A stretch of DNA of 9,755 nucleotides, from the NCBI GenBank assembly GCA_030613605.1, contig JAUWLO010000064.1, positions 1 through 9,755 on the forward strand. Direction: 5' to 3'. The position numbers were made by a program, and so were the translations under genes. Origin of the DNA: Gammaproteobacteria bacterium. GTDB taxonomy: Bacteria > Pseudomonadota > Gammaproteobacteria > SZUA-152. Every line of letters starts with the position of its first letter. Position 1 is the first letter of the stretch. Under the pieces are notes generated by a model, which did no database searches, had not been told where the DNA came from, and saw only the letters and a list, made by a program, of their open reading frames with translations. Positions 1 through 6,887 of this stretch are shown piece by piece.

Positions 1-1412
1 AGGAGATCATCGGCCGTGCCACCGGTAATGCTAAATGTCGGGATGTCACCATCAGCATCACTGGCGGTGACTATCATAACAGGCGTAGTAGCTGGAGTGT
101 TTTCAATGACTGAAGCTGTAGAGATAGAAGTGATGACTGGGTCAATATTAGTTGTATAAGTAACGGTTAGTACAGGTGGAGTACCTGCCGGATAATCTGA
201 TTGATCGAATCCCCAGGTGTTTGAGCTACTGTTGTTGACAATGACCCAGCCATGATTAGTAGTGTTGCCATCCAACCAGGATTGAAGAGTGGATTCCAGC
301 CCACTGAATGTTTGTGAACCACTGGAATTTGCAGCAATGAAGCTGTCTACAAGAGATGATGCTTCAGTATCATTCAGTTGAACACCATTACCTAGTGAAT
401 TCCATGTGTCAGTATCACTCCAGCTTGTTAACATGGCATGCAGGTCAATAGTCGTGGCTCCACCGGCACTTATATCGACAACAGTTACTGTTAGTGTGGC
501 AGACGTAATGGTAGCTCCTGGTGGGATTTGGCCTGGACCTGTGCCAAAAATATTGTCGAAGAGAATTAACCCCTGTCCACTGCTTCCCATTGCTGTATAA
601 ACATCAACACTTTCTTCTGTAGAATTATCGCTTGTAGGTGAACTGCTATCGATATTTGTATCCATAGTACCTGAATAACCACCCACGCCCTCCTGAAATG
701 TAGGGAGTATTCCAGTCCAGGTATTCTGTAAAGTTGTACTGAAGGCAATACTGGTTTCTATAGAGCCAATATTTTTCTCTAGTTCCCAGTCACCACCTAA
801 CTGTGCACTGCCTGTAATGTCATCACTGGCAGCGACATCTGCATCTGTCAGACTGCTGATTTTTTGAATTAGGCTTAATCCATCATCTGTGCTGGCGACA
901 TCACAGCCATAAAAGAGAATGTCAGCATCTTCATCAAGAGCATTCTTCCAAAGAAGAAAATCAGATGAGTAGGATTCAATATTAGAAAGTTCGAGTTGAT
1001 CGTTGCCTAACTGGATAACCCCATCTTCACCATGAGTAATGAAATGTATGGCATCAATATTATCCTGAGATTGTAGGTAGGCCGTTATTTGAGAAATGCC
1101 ATCCTCTTCATTGAGTAAAATGATTTCAAATTGGCGGTTGGTGTCATTGTTATCAACAAGGTCGGCAATGAGCGATTGATAATCGGGCAAGCTTGAATCA
1201 ATGAAGACTAACTCTAACGTGGGCTCTGAGGTGCTGGCTTGATTACTGTTAAACAGGGCAACTATTTGGGCAGCATCAGTGTCTGCCTCAAGTGTAGCGT
1301 CTGGTTCCCACACAGAATCGTAAACAAGTCCTTCAACGCCTGCGGACAGGAGTATGCGAGGCTCTAATTCCTCACAGATGTATTTCCTTTTTTTATCCGT
1401 GGACTTAGTCAT
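1..1412 (-). CDS. Large LEPR-XLL / DUF4347 / cadherin-like surface protein (N-terminal part, runs off window)
   Basis: An open frame runs from ATG at 1412 to the window edge, giving about 470 residues of a longer protein. There is no classical Sec signal peptide. The start is basic (KKRK at 7-10), followed by LEPRILLSA at 16-24, the LEPR-XLL motif of very long bacterial surface or secreted proteins. DUF4347 spans about 66-234, with ITHGEDG (His127), FYGCDVA (Cys170), a run of DVAASDD type and a terminal WTG. Residues about 250-419 resemble a DNRLRE-type beta domain (PPGATITSATLTVTV, a WSDTDTW segment, SWLDG, WGFDQSD). From about 420 a cadherin-like repeat begins (NTPA, then ASDADGD). I infer an adhesin-like exported protein. 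Its place about 250 bp after an operon of HlyD-type proteins on the same strand suggests they handle its export. The ribosome site is weak: an AAGG lies too far upstream. The C-terminal secretion signal, if any, is outside the window. Confidence 0.9.
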   Translation of the reverse strand, partial: MTKSTDKKRKYICEELEPRILLSAGVEGLVYDSVWEPDATLEADTDAAQIVALFNSNQASTSEPTLELVFIDSSLPDYQSLIADLVDNNDTNRQFEIILLNEEDGISQITAYLQSQDNIDAIHFITHGEDGVIQLGNDQLELSNIESYSSDFLLWKNALDEDADILFYGCDVASTDDGLSLIQKISSLTDADVAASDDITGSAQLGGDWELEKNIGSIETSIAFSTTLQNTWTGILPTFQEGVGGYSGTMDTNIDSSSPTSDNSTEESVDVYTAMGSSGQGLILFDNIFGTGPGQIPPGATITSATLTVTVVDISAGGATTIDLHAMLTSWSDTDTWNSLGNGVQLNDTEASSLVDSFIAANSSGSQTFSGLESTLQSWLDGNTTNHGWVIVNNSSSNTWGFDQSDYPAGTPPVLTVTYTTNIDPVITSISTASVIENTPATTPVMIVTASDADGDIPTFSITGGTADDL

Positions 1413-1486
1413 TATTATCAATCAAAAGACCTTTGTTCAAGATGGGTATTTTTGATAATCCCTATATTTGACCGTTTGAGAGAGCA

Positions 1487-1514
1487 ATATTGGGGTAAAA
1501 ATAAAAGCCAATAT
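1487..1514. repeat. Inverted repeat upstream of the LEPR-XLL gene
   Basis: ATATTGG at 1487-1493 and CCAATAT at 1508-1514 form a perfect 7-bp inverted repeat with a 14-nt A/T-rich loop. It lies 7 bp from a second hairpin (1521-1538) in the gap between the last adaptor gene and the LEPR-XLL gene. No U-run directly follows it in the minus-strand transcript, so it is more likely an operator or leader structure than a strong terminator. Function unknown. Confidence 0.4.
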
Positions 1515-1520
1515 CAAATC

Positions 1521-1538
1521 TGAGGAATACGTTCCTCA
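1521..1538. repeat. Short perfect hairpin in the operon-to-adhesin gap
   Basis: TGAGGAA, loop TACG, TTCCTCA: a 7-bp perfect stem with a tetraloop. In the minus-strand direction it is followed by a T-rich but interrupted stretch ending in TTTTATTTTT about 15-25 nt later. It might therefore act as a weak or attenuating terminator between the adaptor operon and the large surface-protein gene. It could equally be a protein-binding site. Confidence 0.4.
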
Positions 1539-1605
1539 TCAGCTAATATATCGTCCTGATACGTGGATTCTTGAAATTAACTGGGATGGAGGGAATATAT
1601 AAAAA

Positions 1606-1631
1606 CAATATAAAACAACAATATAAAACAA
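1606..1631. repeat. Two tandem copies of a 13-bp A/T-rich unit
   Basis: CAATATAAAACAA occurs twice back to back (1606-1618 and 1619-1631), preceded by a degenerate related stretch from about 1594. It lies just downstream of the stop codon of the periplasmic adaptor gene. It is probably a slippage product. No function can be read from it. Confidence 0.6.
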
Positions 1632-1659
1632 CAGGTTAAGCTGTATTGGTGAGACGTTT

Positions 1660-2508
1660 TTAAAATAACCTGGCCTGACATTTAAGGCCACCAGGTAACA
1701 GTTGATCTGGGTTTGGCAGGGATAAGCGGACACTGAATGTGCCGCTAGGTGCGTCAATAACTTTATCAACTACCGATACTGTGGCTACGTACGCCATTGT
1801 GGTTTCAATTTCGGGGAACACATGGGCTTCCATGCCTACTTTTATACGGCCAAAAAACTCAACTGGCACAATAAGCTCCACTTTAAGTTGTTCGATTTTA
1901 GCAATAGTAAAAATTGGCGTCCTTTCAACAGCTTCACCGGGTGATGCTGTACGAGTGACAATAATTCCATCAATAGGGCTGCGAATTGTTCGTTTAGCAA
2001 GGGCGCTTTTTGCTTTTTTGTACTCAAGATTAGTCAGCTCATTATCATTACGTGCTTTTTGTAACTCAATTTCTGCCAGAGCAACGGCTGTTTCTGCCCT
2101 GTCTTTTTCGGACGGTGATACAGAATGTTTGTTATGGAGCTCAATAATTCGGTCTAACTTTCGTTTTGTGAATGCCAGGTCTGTTTCTCTGAGGCGAATT
2201 TCATCCTTACGTAATGCTTTAGCTTTGGCCACCTTAACGGCAGCTTTTTGAACGCTAGATTCCAGTTGTGCCAGTTTCTGGCCTTTTGATACGCGATCAC
2301 TATCATCCACATAAACTTTACTCAATATACCGTCTACTGGGCTGCTTATATGAACAGTTTTGTCTGGTTGTATCAGGCACTCAAACGTTGGCATTGTAGC
2401 GCCGTGATTTTCAGCGCTGGCCCGAATTTCTGAGGCATTAACATTTACTGCTCCTGTCATGAACAGAGCGGTAAGTAGAAATATATATTTTAACAATATT
2501 CTATACAC
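1660..2508 (-). CDS. Periplasmic adaptor protein, HlyD / RND membrane-fusion type
   Basis: This is a 282-residue exported adaptor. An N-terminal hydrophobic stretch (about 5-22) ends in VNA at 23-25, a likely signal-peptidase I site. The two halves of a lipoyl-like barrel-sandwich are at about 49-85 (ISSPVDGILSKV, then GQKLAQLE) and 172-205 (RSPIDGIIV, PGEAV). They flank a charged alpha-helical hairpin at about 86-171. A beta-barrel and membrane-proximal part follows to the end (VDAPSGTFSVRLSLPN-like region, LLPGGLKC). It is short for an RND adaptor but complete in layout. The start is GTG at 2508, inside the end of the upstream M50 gene with an 8-bp overlap, and GAGAAG lies 5 nt before it. 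These proteins bridge an inner-membrane component to an outer-membrane channel. No pump or TolC gene is visible, so its partners are probably the two membrane HlyD proteins encoded just before it. Confidence 0.9.
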   Translation of the reverse strand: MYRILLKYIFLLTALFMTGAVNVNASEIRASAENHGATMPTFECLIQPDKTVHISSPVDGILSKVYVDDSDRVSKGQKLAQLESSVQKAAVKVAKAKALRKDEIRLRETDLAFTKRKLDRIIELHNKHSVSPSEKDRAETAVALAEIELQKARNDNELTNLEYKKAKSALAKRTIRSPIDGIIVTRTASPGEAVERTPIFTIAKIEQLKVELIVPVEFFGRIKVGMEAHVFPEIETTMAYVATVSVVDKVIDAPSGTFSVRLSLPNPDQLLPGGLKCQARLF

Positions 2509-4672
2509 TGAATCTTCTCAAAAACAATTGTTGTAGCGATTTATACCATTGTTGAATAAGGGGAGAGGTGCCATGGTCAAAGCGTACATATATTCGTTTG
2601 CCAATAAACTGAGTGGTATCAATATTAAAATCATCGCCTGTATTAAGTGTTATTTCAATTTGTTGTATTTTCTCCATTGATTTAAGACCCGTTTTATCTA
2701 ATGGATCTGTGGGTAAATTTCCTCCGCCATTAGTTCCAAGTGCTGCGTTAGGTAATTGGTATTGTATTTTAGGTATGATTTGAGTGATGGTTGCCGGTAT
2801 GGTTGATGACATATCACCAGAGAGCATAACGTCAACTCGATTTATATTATCTAGCAAACCCATATTTTTTTGCTGAATAACGACACGTCCAGAAATTCTG
2901 GAAGAGGGGACAATGTAGGCTATAAAATCCCCCTTTTTTAAATATTTTCCATTTAAGTCATGTGAACCAGGGATGATAATCTTTCCGCTTTCTGGACTTC
3001 GTATAACTAACGACTCTATTTCAGTTTTAGTTTTCTCAATGCTAGCCTGTAGAGATAATATTTGTTCTTTAATGATTTTTGTCTGAACGCGATCATTGGC
3101 CCAGTTGGCTTTATATTGAGCATTTAAGTCCTGTAGTTTTGCTTTAAGTATTTTTTCTCTGGTTTGTAGTGTCGGATCTTCTAAAATTGCAATTTTCTCT
3201 CCCTTAACAACCATGCTCTCTGTATTTATAAATATTTTGGTTATAAACCCACTTGTGTTGGTGCGTACTTTTGAATTTTCTGGTAACCAAACGACACCCT
3301 GGGCTACTGTGACCAATGGGAATGGCAAAATGAATACAATAACCATTAAGCAGGCTACAACAGCGCTACTTGCAGCTATTGCGCGTTGTCTATTGTGGTT
3401 GTTTTTGGGGTTTTTTAATACAAACTTAATGTGTTTTGAAACGGGGAGTAGTAACTGGTTGTATAACATCCAGCACCCTAATATAACGCCAACCAGGAAA
3501 GCCTGATCTGCTATAAGTAAAACTATGATGGAAAGTATAAACATGCGGTAAATAAAAGCGGCGGGCGCGTAAAAAAATAGCCAATAGCGCTCATTTTTAT
3601 TATGTGCGGGTGATGCAGGGTTTTGGGAATTAAGCAGATAACGCTGAATCAAATAACCTATATATCGATTAGAACGTGAAGCAAGGTTTGGAATACCGAT
3701 GGCATCGGATAACACATAATAACCATCGTATCGTAGTAAGGGATTACCGTTAAAAAATAGTGTGGATACACCTGATATCAGCATCACATCATAAGCTATA
3801 GTGCTTACCAGTCCTGGTTCAACACCTAGCCATATAAAGAGCGCAATACTGGCTATAAACATCTCAATCATGATGCCTATAGCGCCTACAATAATACGTT
3901 GGTATTTATGGATAAATGCGGACGCTCCTGAGGCGTCAACGAAAGGAATAGGGATAAGCAATACTAAAATTACCCCTATTTCATGTACTTCTCCTCCCCA
4001 GTTTTTTACAGCAAAGGCATGTCCTAGCTCGTGAAGTAATTTAACAAATGGGTAGAGGATCGCTAATAAAAGTATGTTTGTCGGTAACAGGGCTTGTTGA
4101 ATAGCATTACCACTTAATTCTGGCCAATAACTAATCGTGAGTGTAAGGGCTGCAAGTAAAACCAGAAGCCATACAAAAAGCCCTATCCAGCTAAATACCG
4201 GCTTTATTCCTGGCATGGTGGCTGTTAGTAAATCCTCCGGGTCAAACAGAGAAAAACGCAGAGAGATAGGGTTACGTATAAATGCTTTCCATCTCTGAGG
4301 GTTAGCTTTATCTGCGCGTTGATACAGTTCTTCTGTGTCCGGGGTTGTATTTGTTTGCAATAAATCTATCTGGTGTAACTGGCCTAAAAGCTGTAGCAAC
4401 TCATCCTGGGTAGGCGCTGGGGCATTATTTTTTGATTTAAGTATCGCCTGGATATCCTGAACGCTACGATTACCGTTCATTAAACCTATGAATTCATGTG
4501 CGGCATAATCGAAACGATGGTAACGATTGGTCGCATGATCCTGGTAGACGTACCATATTTCTCCACGGTATTCCTGGCGTTGAATAGAAATATGATCACG
4601 CAGCTTTGGTCTCAGGTTTGCTATTCGAAACCATAAAGCACTGGACGTATCGTTTGTATAACCCTCGCTCAT
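2501..4672 (-). CDS. PqqD/RRE-like + M50 site-2-protease-like + HlyD fusion membrane protein
   Basis: The ATG at 4672 overlaps the TGA of the preceding gene as ATGA, giving 723 residues. An in-frame TTG at 4687 would add five. Residues about 40-107 resemble a PqqD/RRE winged-helix segment (YHRFDYAAHEFIGLMNG, then a helical part ending QIDLL). Membrane helices follow from about 160. The zinc motif HELGH is at 214-218 inside a helix, and the distal M50 motif FFNGNPLLRYDGYY supplies Asp316, so the protease site looks intact. More membrane segments lie at about 375-405 and 433-455. Then comes a HlyD-type barrel-sandwich with a coiled-coil hairpin (about 460-600) and a C-terminal barrel. M50 proteins cleave substrates within the inner membrane. 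PqqD-like RREs bind leader peptides. I infer that this protein recognises, and may cleave or conduct, a leader-bearing substrate. The adjacent LEPR-XLL protein is the natural candidate. Confidence 0.88.
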   Translation of the reverse strand: MSEGYTNDTSSALWFRIANLRPKLRDHISIQRQEYRGEIWYVYQDHATNRYHRFDYAAHEFIGLMNGNRSVQDIQAILKSKNNAPAPTQDELLQLLGQLHQIDLLQTNTTPDTEELYQRADKANPQRWKAFIRNPISLRFSLFDPEDLLTATMPGIKPVFSWIGLFVWLLVLLAALTLTISYWPELSGNAIQQALLPTNILLLAILYPFVKLLHELGHAFAVKNWGGEVHEIGVILVLLIPIPFVDASGASAFIHKYQRIIVGAIGIMIEMFIASIALFIWLGVEPGLVSTIAYDVMLISGVSTLFFNGNPLLRYDGYYVLSDAIGIPNLASRSNRYIGYLIQRYLLNSQNPASPAHNKNERYWLFFYAPAAFIYRMFILSIIVLLIADQAFLVGVILGCWMLYNQLLLPVSKHIKFVLKNPKNNHNRQRAIAASSAVVACLMVIVFILPFPLVTVAQGVVWLPENSKVRTNTSGFITKIFINTESMVVKGEKIAILEDPTLQTREKILKAKLQDLNAQYKANWANDRVQTKIIKEQILSLQASIEKTKTEIESLVIRSPESGKIIIPGSHDLNGKYLKKGDFIAYIVPSSRISGRVVIQQKNMGLLDNINRVDVMLSGDMSSTIPATITQIIPKIQYQLPNAALGTNGGGNLPTDPLDKTGLKSMEKIQQIEITLNTGDDFNIDTTQFIGKRIYVRFDHGTSPLIQQWYKSLQQLFLRRFSV

Positions 4673-6117
4673 GGCATCAAGTACCAAAACATTAGTTTGA
4701 TTCTATCCATGGTTTTATGCGTAATAATCCAGATAAAATTTCGATTACCAATTTCAATTTTTCCTATTCCTTCCATGCCGGGTTGTAGCTGCTGGTTTTT
4801 GTCCTTTAATTTCGCTTCAACACGAAAAAATGTTCGACCATTCGCACTGGTGGATATAGGTGTGATGCTTGATACGGTGATATCAAGCCTTTTGTCTGGT
4901 ATTGCAGATAATGCCAGCTGGCCCATTTGGCCTATTTCAATTTGGGATATTTCGCTTTCATCAATATTTAGAATGACGCGATAGTCACCCGTAGGTGATA
5001 TTTTATACAGGACATCACCTCGTGACACCGGTGATCCAATTGACTGGGTGAGGTCGCCCTCAATGATCATGCCATCAATGGGCGCAATGAGTTGAAGCCT
5101 GGAAAGTTGTTCGGTCACCAGCTCAAGGTTTGCATTTGCCTGGTTAATTCTGGCGTCAAGGACGTTTACTTTACTGCGATCATGGGAAGCCAGTGAGAAT
5201 CGATATTTTCTTTGCAATTTCTGGCGCTGGCTTATTAATTTAATTTCTTCCAGTTTCAGGTCTTTATCATCAAGGGTAGCAATAATGTCGCCGACTTTTA
5301 CGATGTCGCCAGCACGCTTGTTGGCTGTTGCAATATAACCATCCACTGGAGCAGCCAGTATGCGCTGGATGCTTCCCTCCATAATGACGTCAGCTGTTAC
5401 ACGATAAGTGCCAGGGAAAAAACTAAAAAAAACTATAGCAGCAAAAAAAGAAATTCCACATATATATGCGACTGATTTTTCATGGCCAAATATGTTTATT
5501 TTTGCATCGTTAAAGTAATCCCTCGCACGTCTGAAAATGCTACGTTGTTCCTGATGCAGTACGTATAATAATGGACCAATTAGTGCTGCAATTTTTTCTG
5601 CATGTTGTATTACCGATTTATCAAAATCTTGTTTTTCCGGACGCTCCAAACAAATCGCACCAATAAATTGATTGCGATAGCGCAAGGGTATGGTGCAAAT
5701 ATTCCTGCCGCCCTGAAATCTGGCTAATTGTTCATGAGCAACGCTTATTATTGGTTCGGCATCATCTTCGGGTGGGTATACAATGATCGATTTTTCATCA
5801 ATCGACTCATCCATAGCAGCGGTCATATTCCGAATGAGATTTGTCTTACTATCAAAACTGGCATTGTTTGATAAAGCGGATAACTCAACATGGTGGCCAT
5901 TTCGTATGCCTATGCTGATGCGGTCACACTGTAGGTGGAATGCCAGCATGTTGACTAAATGAATGGTAGCCGCTGAATAGTTAACCTGTTCCAGACAGGT
6001 GATGGCCAACTCAATAGCATCCAGGCTACGTGGTTTATCGGATTTATTGAGCAAATCTAACTGGGGTTTGTTGGGCACAGTTTTACTTTTTTCGGCGGTA
6101 TTGTTGTTTGTATTCAT
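4669..6117 (-). CDS. GAF-domain inner-membrane HlyD-type adaptor
   Basis: This 482-residue protein is first in the operon. Residues 1-30 are polar and low in complexity. About 35-185 form a GAF-like domain (CDRISIGIRNG, then CTIPLRYRNQFIGAICLERP). One membrane helix is at about 214-235. The lipoyl-like halves are at about 250-285 (LAAPVDGYI, GDIIATLDD) and 340-375 (IAPIDGMI, GSPVSRGDVLY). A helical hairpin lies between them and a beta-barrel follows to about 460. The layout puts the GAF domain in the cytoplasm and the adaptor in the periplasm. The ligand cannot be read from the sequence. The domain could gate export in response to a small molecule or serve only in assembly. The end overlaps the next gene by ATGA, so the two are probably translationally coupled. 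No good Shine-Dalgarno sequence precedes the ATG; AGGG lies about 22 nt upstream. It resembles HlyD proteins of type I systems, but no ABC ATPase is next to it. Confidence 0.87.
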   Translation of the reverse strand: MNTNNNTAEKSKTVPNKPQLDLLNKSDKPRSLDAIELAITCLEQVNYSAATIHLVNMLAFHLQCDRISIGIRNGHHVELSALSNNASFDSKTNLIRNMTAAMDESIDEKSIIVYPPEDDAEPIISVAHEQLARFQGGRNICTIPLRYRNQFIGAICLERPEKQDFDKSVIQHAEKIAALIGPLLYVLHQEQRSIFRRARDYFNDAKINIFGHEKSVAYICGISFFAAIVFFSFFPGTYRVTADVIMEGSIQRILAAPVDGYIATANKRAGDIVKVGDIIATLDDKDLKLEEIKLISQRQKLQRKYRFSLASHDRSKVNVLDARINQANANLELVTEQLSRLQLIAPIDGMIIEGDLTQSIGSPVSRGDVLYKISPTGDYRVILNIDESEISQIEIGQMGQLALSAIPDKRLDITVSSITPISTSANGRTFFRVEAKLKDKNQQLQPGMEGIGKIEIGNRNFIWIITHKTMDRIKLMFWYLMP

Positions 6118-6279
6118 AAAAACGATCGGCGTTGAAATTCCCTGGCCATATTGTTTTTTCGGCTGTTCAGCGATTTAATTGTGGGCGCTTTAGAAAACAC
6201 ATCTGATTTCGCAGCAAATCTTGCTAACCCCTTATTAATCGGACAGAAAATGGGGATCCTAAGGGTAAACTTGGCTTAA

Positions 6280-6328
6280 TTGGTAAGCACAGGATGAAGA
6301 CATAAGGGGAGGTGCCTGGTTTTACCAA
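6280..6328. promoter_or_regulatory. 49-bp imperfect inverted repeat in the presumed operon leader
   Basis: The arms are TTGGTAA (6280-6286) with CAGG (6290-6293), mirrored by CCTG (6315-6318) with TTACCAA (6322-6328). Each arm has the same 3-nt gap between its two blocks, so 11 of 14 arm positions pair. The centre is 21 nt. It lies just downstream of a candidate minus-strand promoter and about 160 bp before the GAF-adaptor start, which fits a dimeric repressor operator or a structured leader. The binding factor is unknown. Confidence 0.4.
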
Positions 6329-6341
6329 GAATAGAATTTAA

Positions 6342-6369
6342 AGCATATAAAAAACAATAAAGTAGACAA
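6342..6369 (-). promoter_or_regulatory. Candidate sigma-70 promoter for the export operon
   Basis: On the minus strand TTGTCT (6369-6364) and TATGCT (6347-6342) are separated by 16 bp, each matching 4 of 6 consensus bases. An alternative is a perfect TATAAT at 6384-6379 with no good -35. The surroundings are very A/T-rich, so chance matches are likely. Confidence 0.3.
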
Positions 6370-6476
6370 TAAACATATATTATACATTAAGTATTAATTT
6401 TGATGACTGTATTGGGTGTTTTGAGGGTATTGCGAACTATTTTCCAGAAAAGTGCTTTTGTGACGGTTAGGGTGGA

Positions 6477-6887
6477 TTATCCGCTCAATATCCTTGGCCA
6501 GCGATCATGTACCGCGTCTTCCATTTCAGGCTCAATAGTCACCACATAAATTCGTTGCTCGTGGTGAATGCGGGCGATCAGTCCCTGTATCCATTGCCCT
6601 TTGGTTATTTCGTACCAGTGGCTTCGCCCCTCGATGTCCTTTTCCATAAAGCTGATCACCTGTAGCTTTACGGGTTTAGGAAACCAACGATCCCAACGAC
6701 CAGCGTAAACGGATTCCAGGCGCGCCCAGCCACCTAAAGGCAATTTTCCTAGCTGATGCTGGCGACGTCCCCATGGCAATAGCTGGATATTTCCTTCGCG
6801 TGTTTTAACGGGCAAAGTAGCTCTGGGGTTGGGGAAGAAGACTCGTACCTCCTGCCCCTTATGGCTATAAAGTACGCCGCCGCACAT
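6477..6887 (-). CDS. Short SRAP-family (HMCES/YedK-like) protein
   Basis: This 136-residue protein begins MCGG. SRAP proteins use Cys2, exposed by Met1 removal, to cross-link abasic sites in single-stranded DNA. Visible family landmarks in order: Cys2, WGRR (39-42, like the WGLIP region), GGWARLES (52-59, aligned to NARAET), FMEKD (80-84, aligned to FYEW, catalytic Glu82) and VHDRWP (126-131, aligned to HDRMP, His127). The Asn of NARAET is replaced by Trp54, and the protein is much shorter than the roughly 220 residues of E. coli YedK. It may be a reduced or specialised version. Its ATG overlaps the polymerase stop as TAATG, so the two are translationally coupled. With lexA upstream, this suggests SOS-induced handling of abasic sites alongside translesion synthesis. 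The family call rests on motif order read by eye. Confidence 0.75.
   Translation of the reverse strand: MCGGVLYSHKGQEVRVFFPNPRATLPVKTREGNIQLLPWGRRQHQLGKLPLGGWARLESVYAGRWDRWFPKPVKLQVISFMEKDIEGRSHWYEITKGQWIQGLIARIHHEQRIYVVTIEPEMEDAVHDRWPRILSG

Larger units (their letters stand above)
6118..6476. other. Noncoding spacer between the SOS cassette and the export operon
   Basis: There is no credible gene in these 359 bp. The part next to the export operon holds a 49-bp imperfect inverted repeat (6280-6328) and minus-strand promoter-like hexamers (6342-6384). I see no convincing intrinsic terminator after the SRAP gene (stop at 6477). The only candidate is a weak A/T hairpin at about 6437-6454 without a U-run, so read-through into the export operon is possible. 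Confidence 0.6.

Noticed and set aside
1739..2251. 170-residue plus-strand open frame inside the periplasmic adaptor gene
   Set aside because: Antisense shadow of a gene with clear HlyD features; composition is low-complexity and no domain is recognisable.
4673..4687. TTG start adding five residues to the M50 fusion protein
   Set aside because: ATG at 4672 makes a classic ATGA overlap with the preceding stop, so it is the better start.
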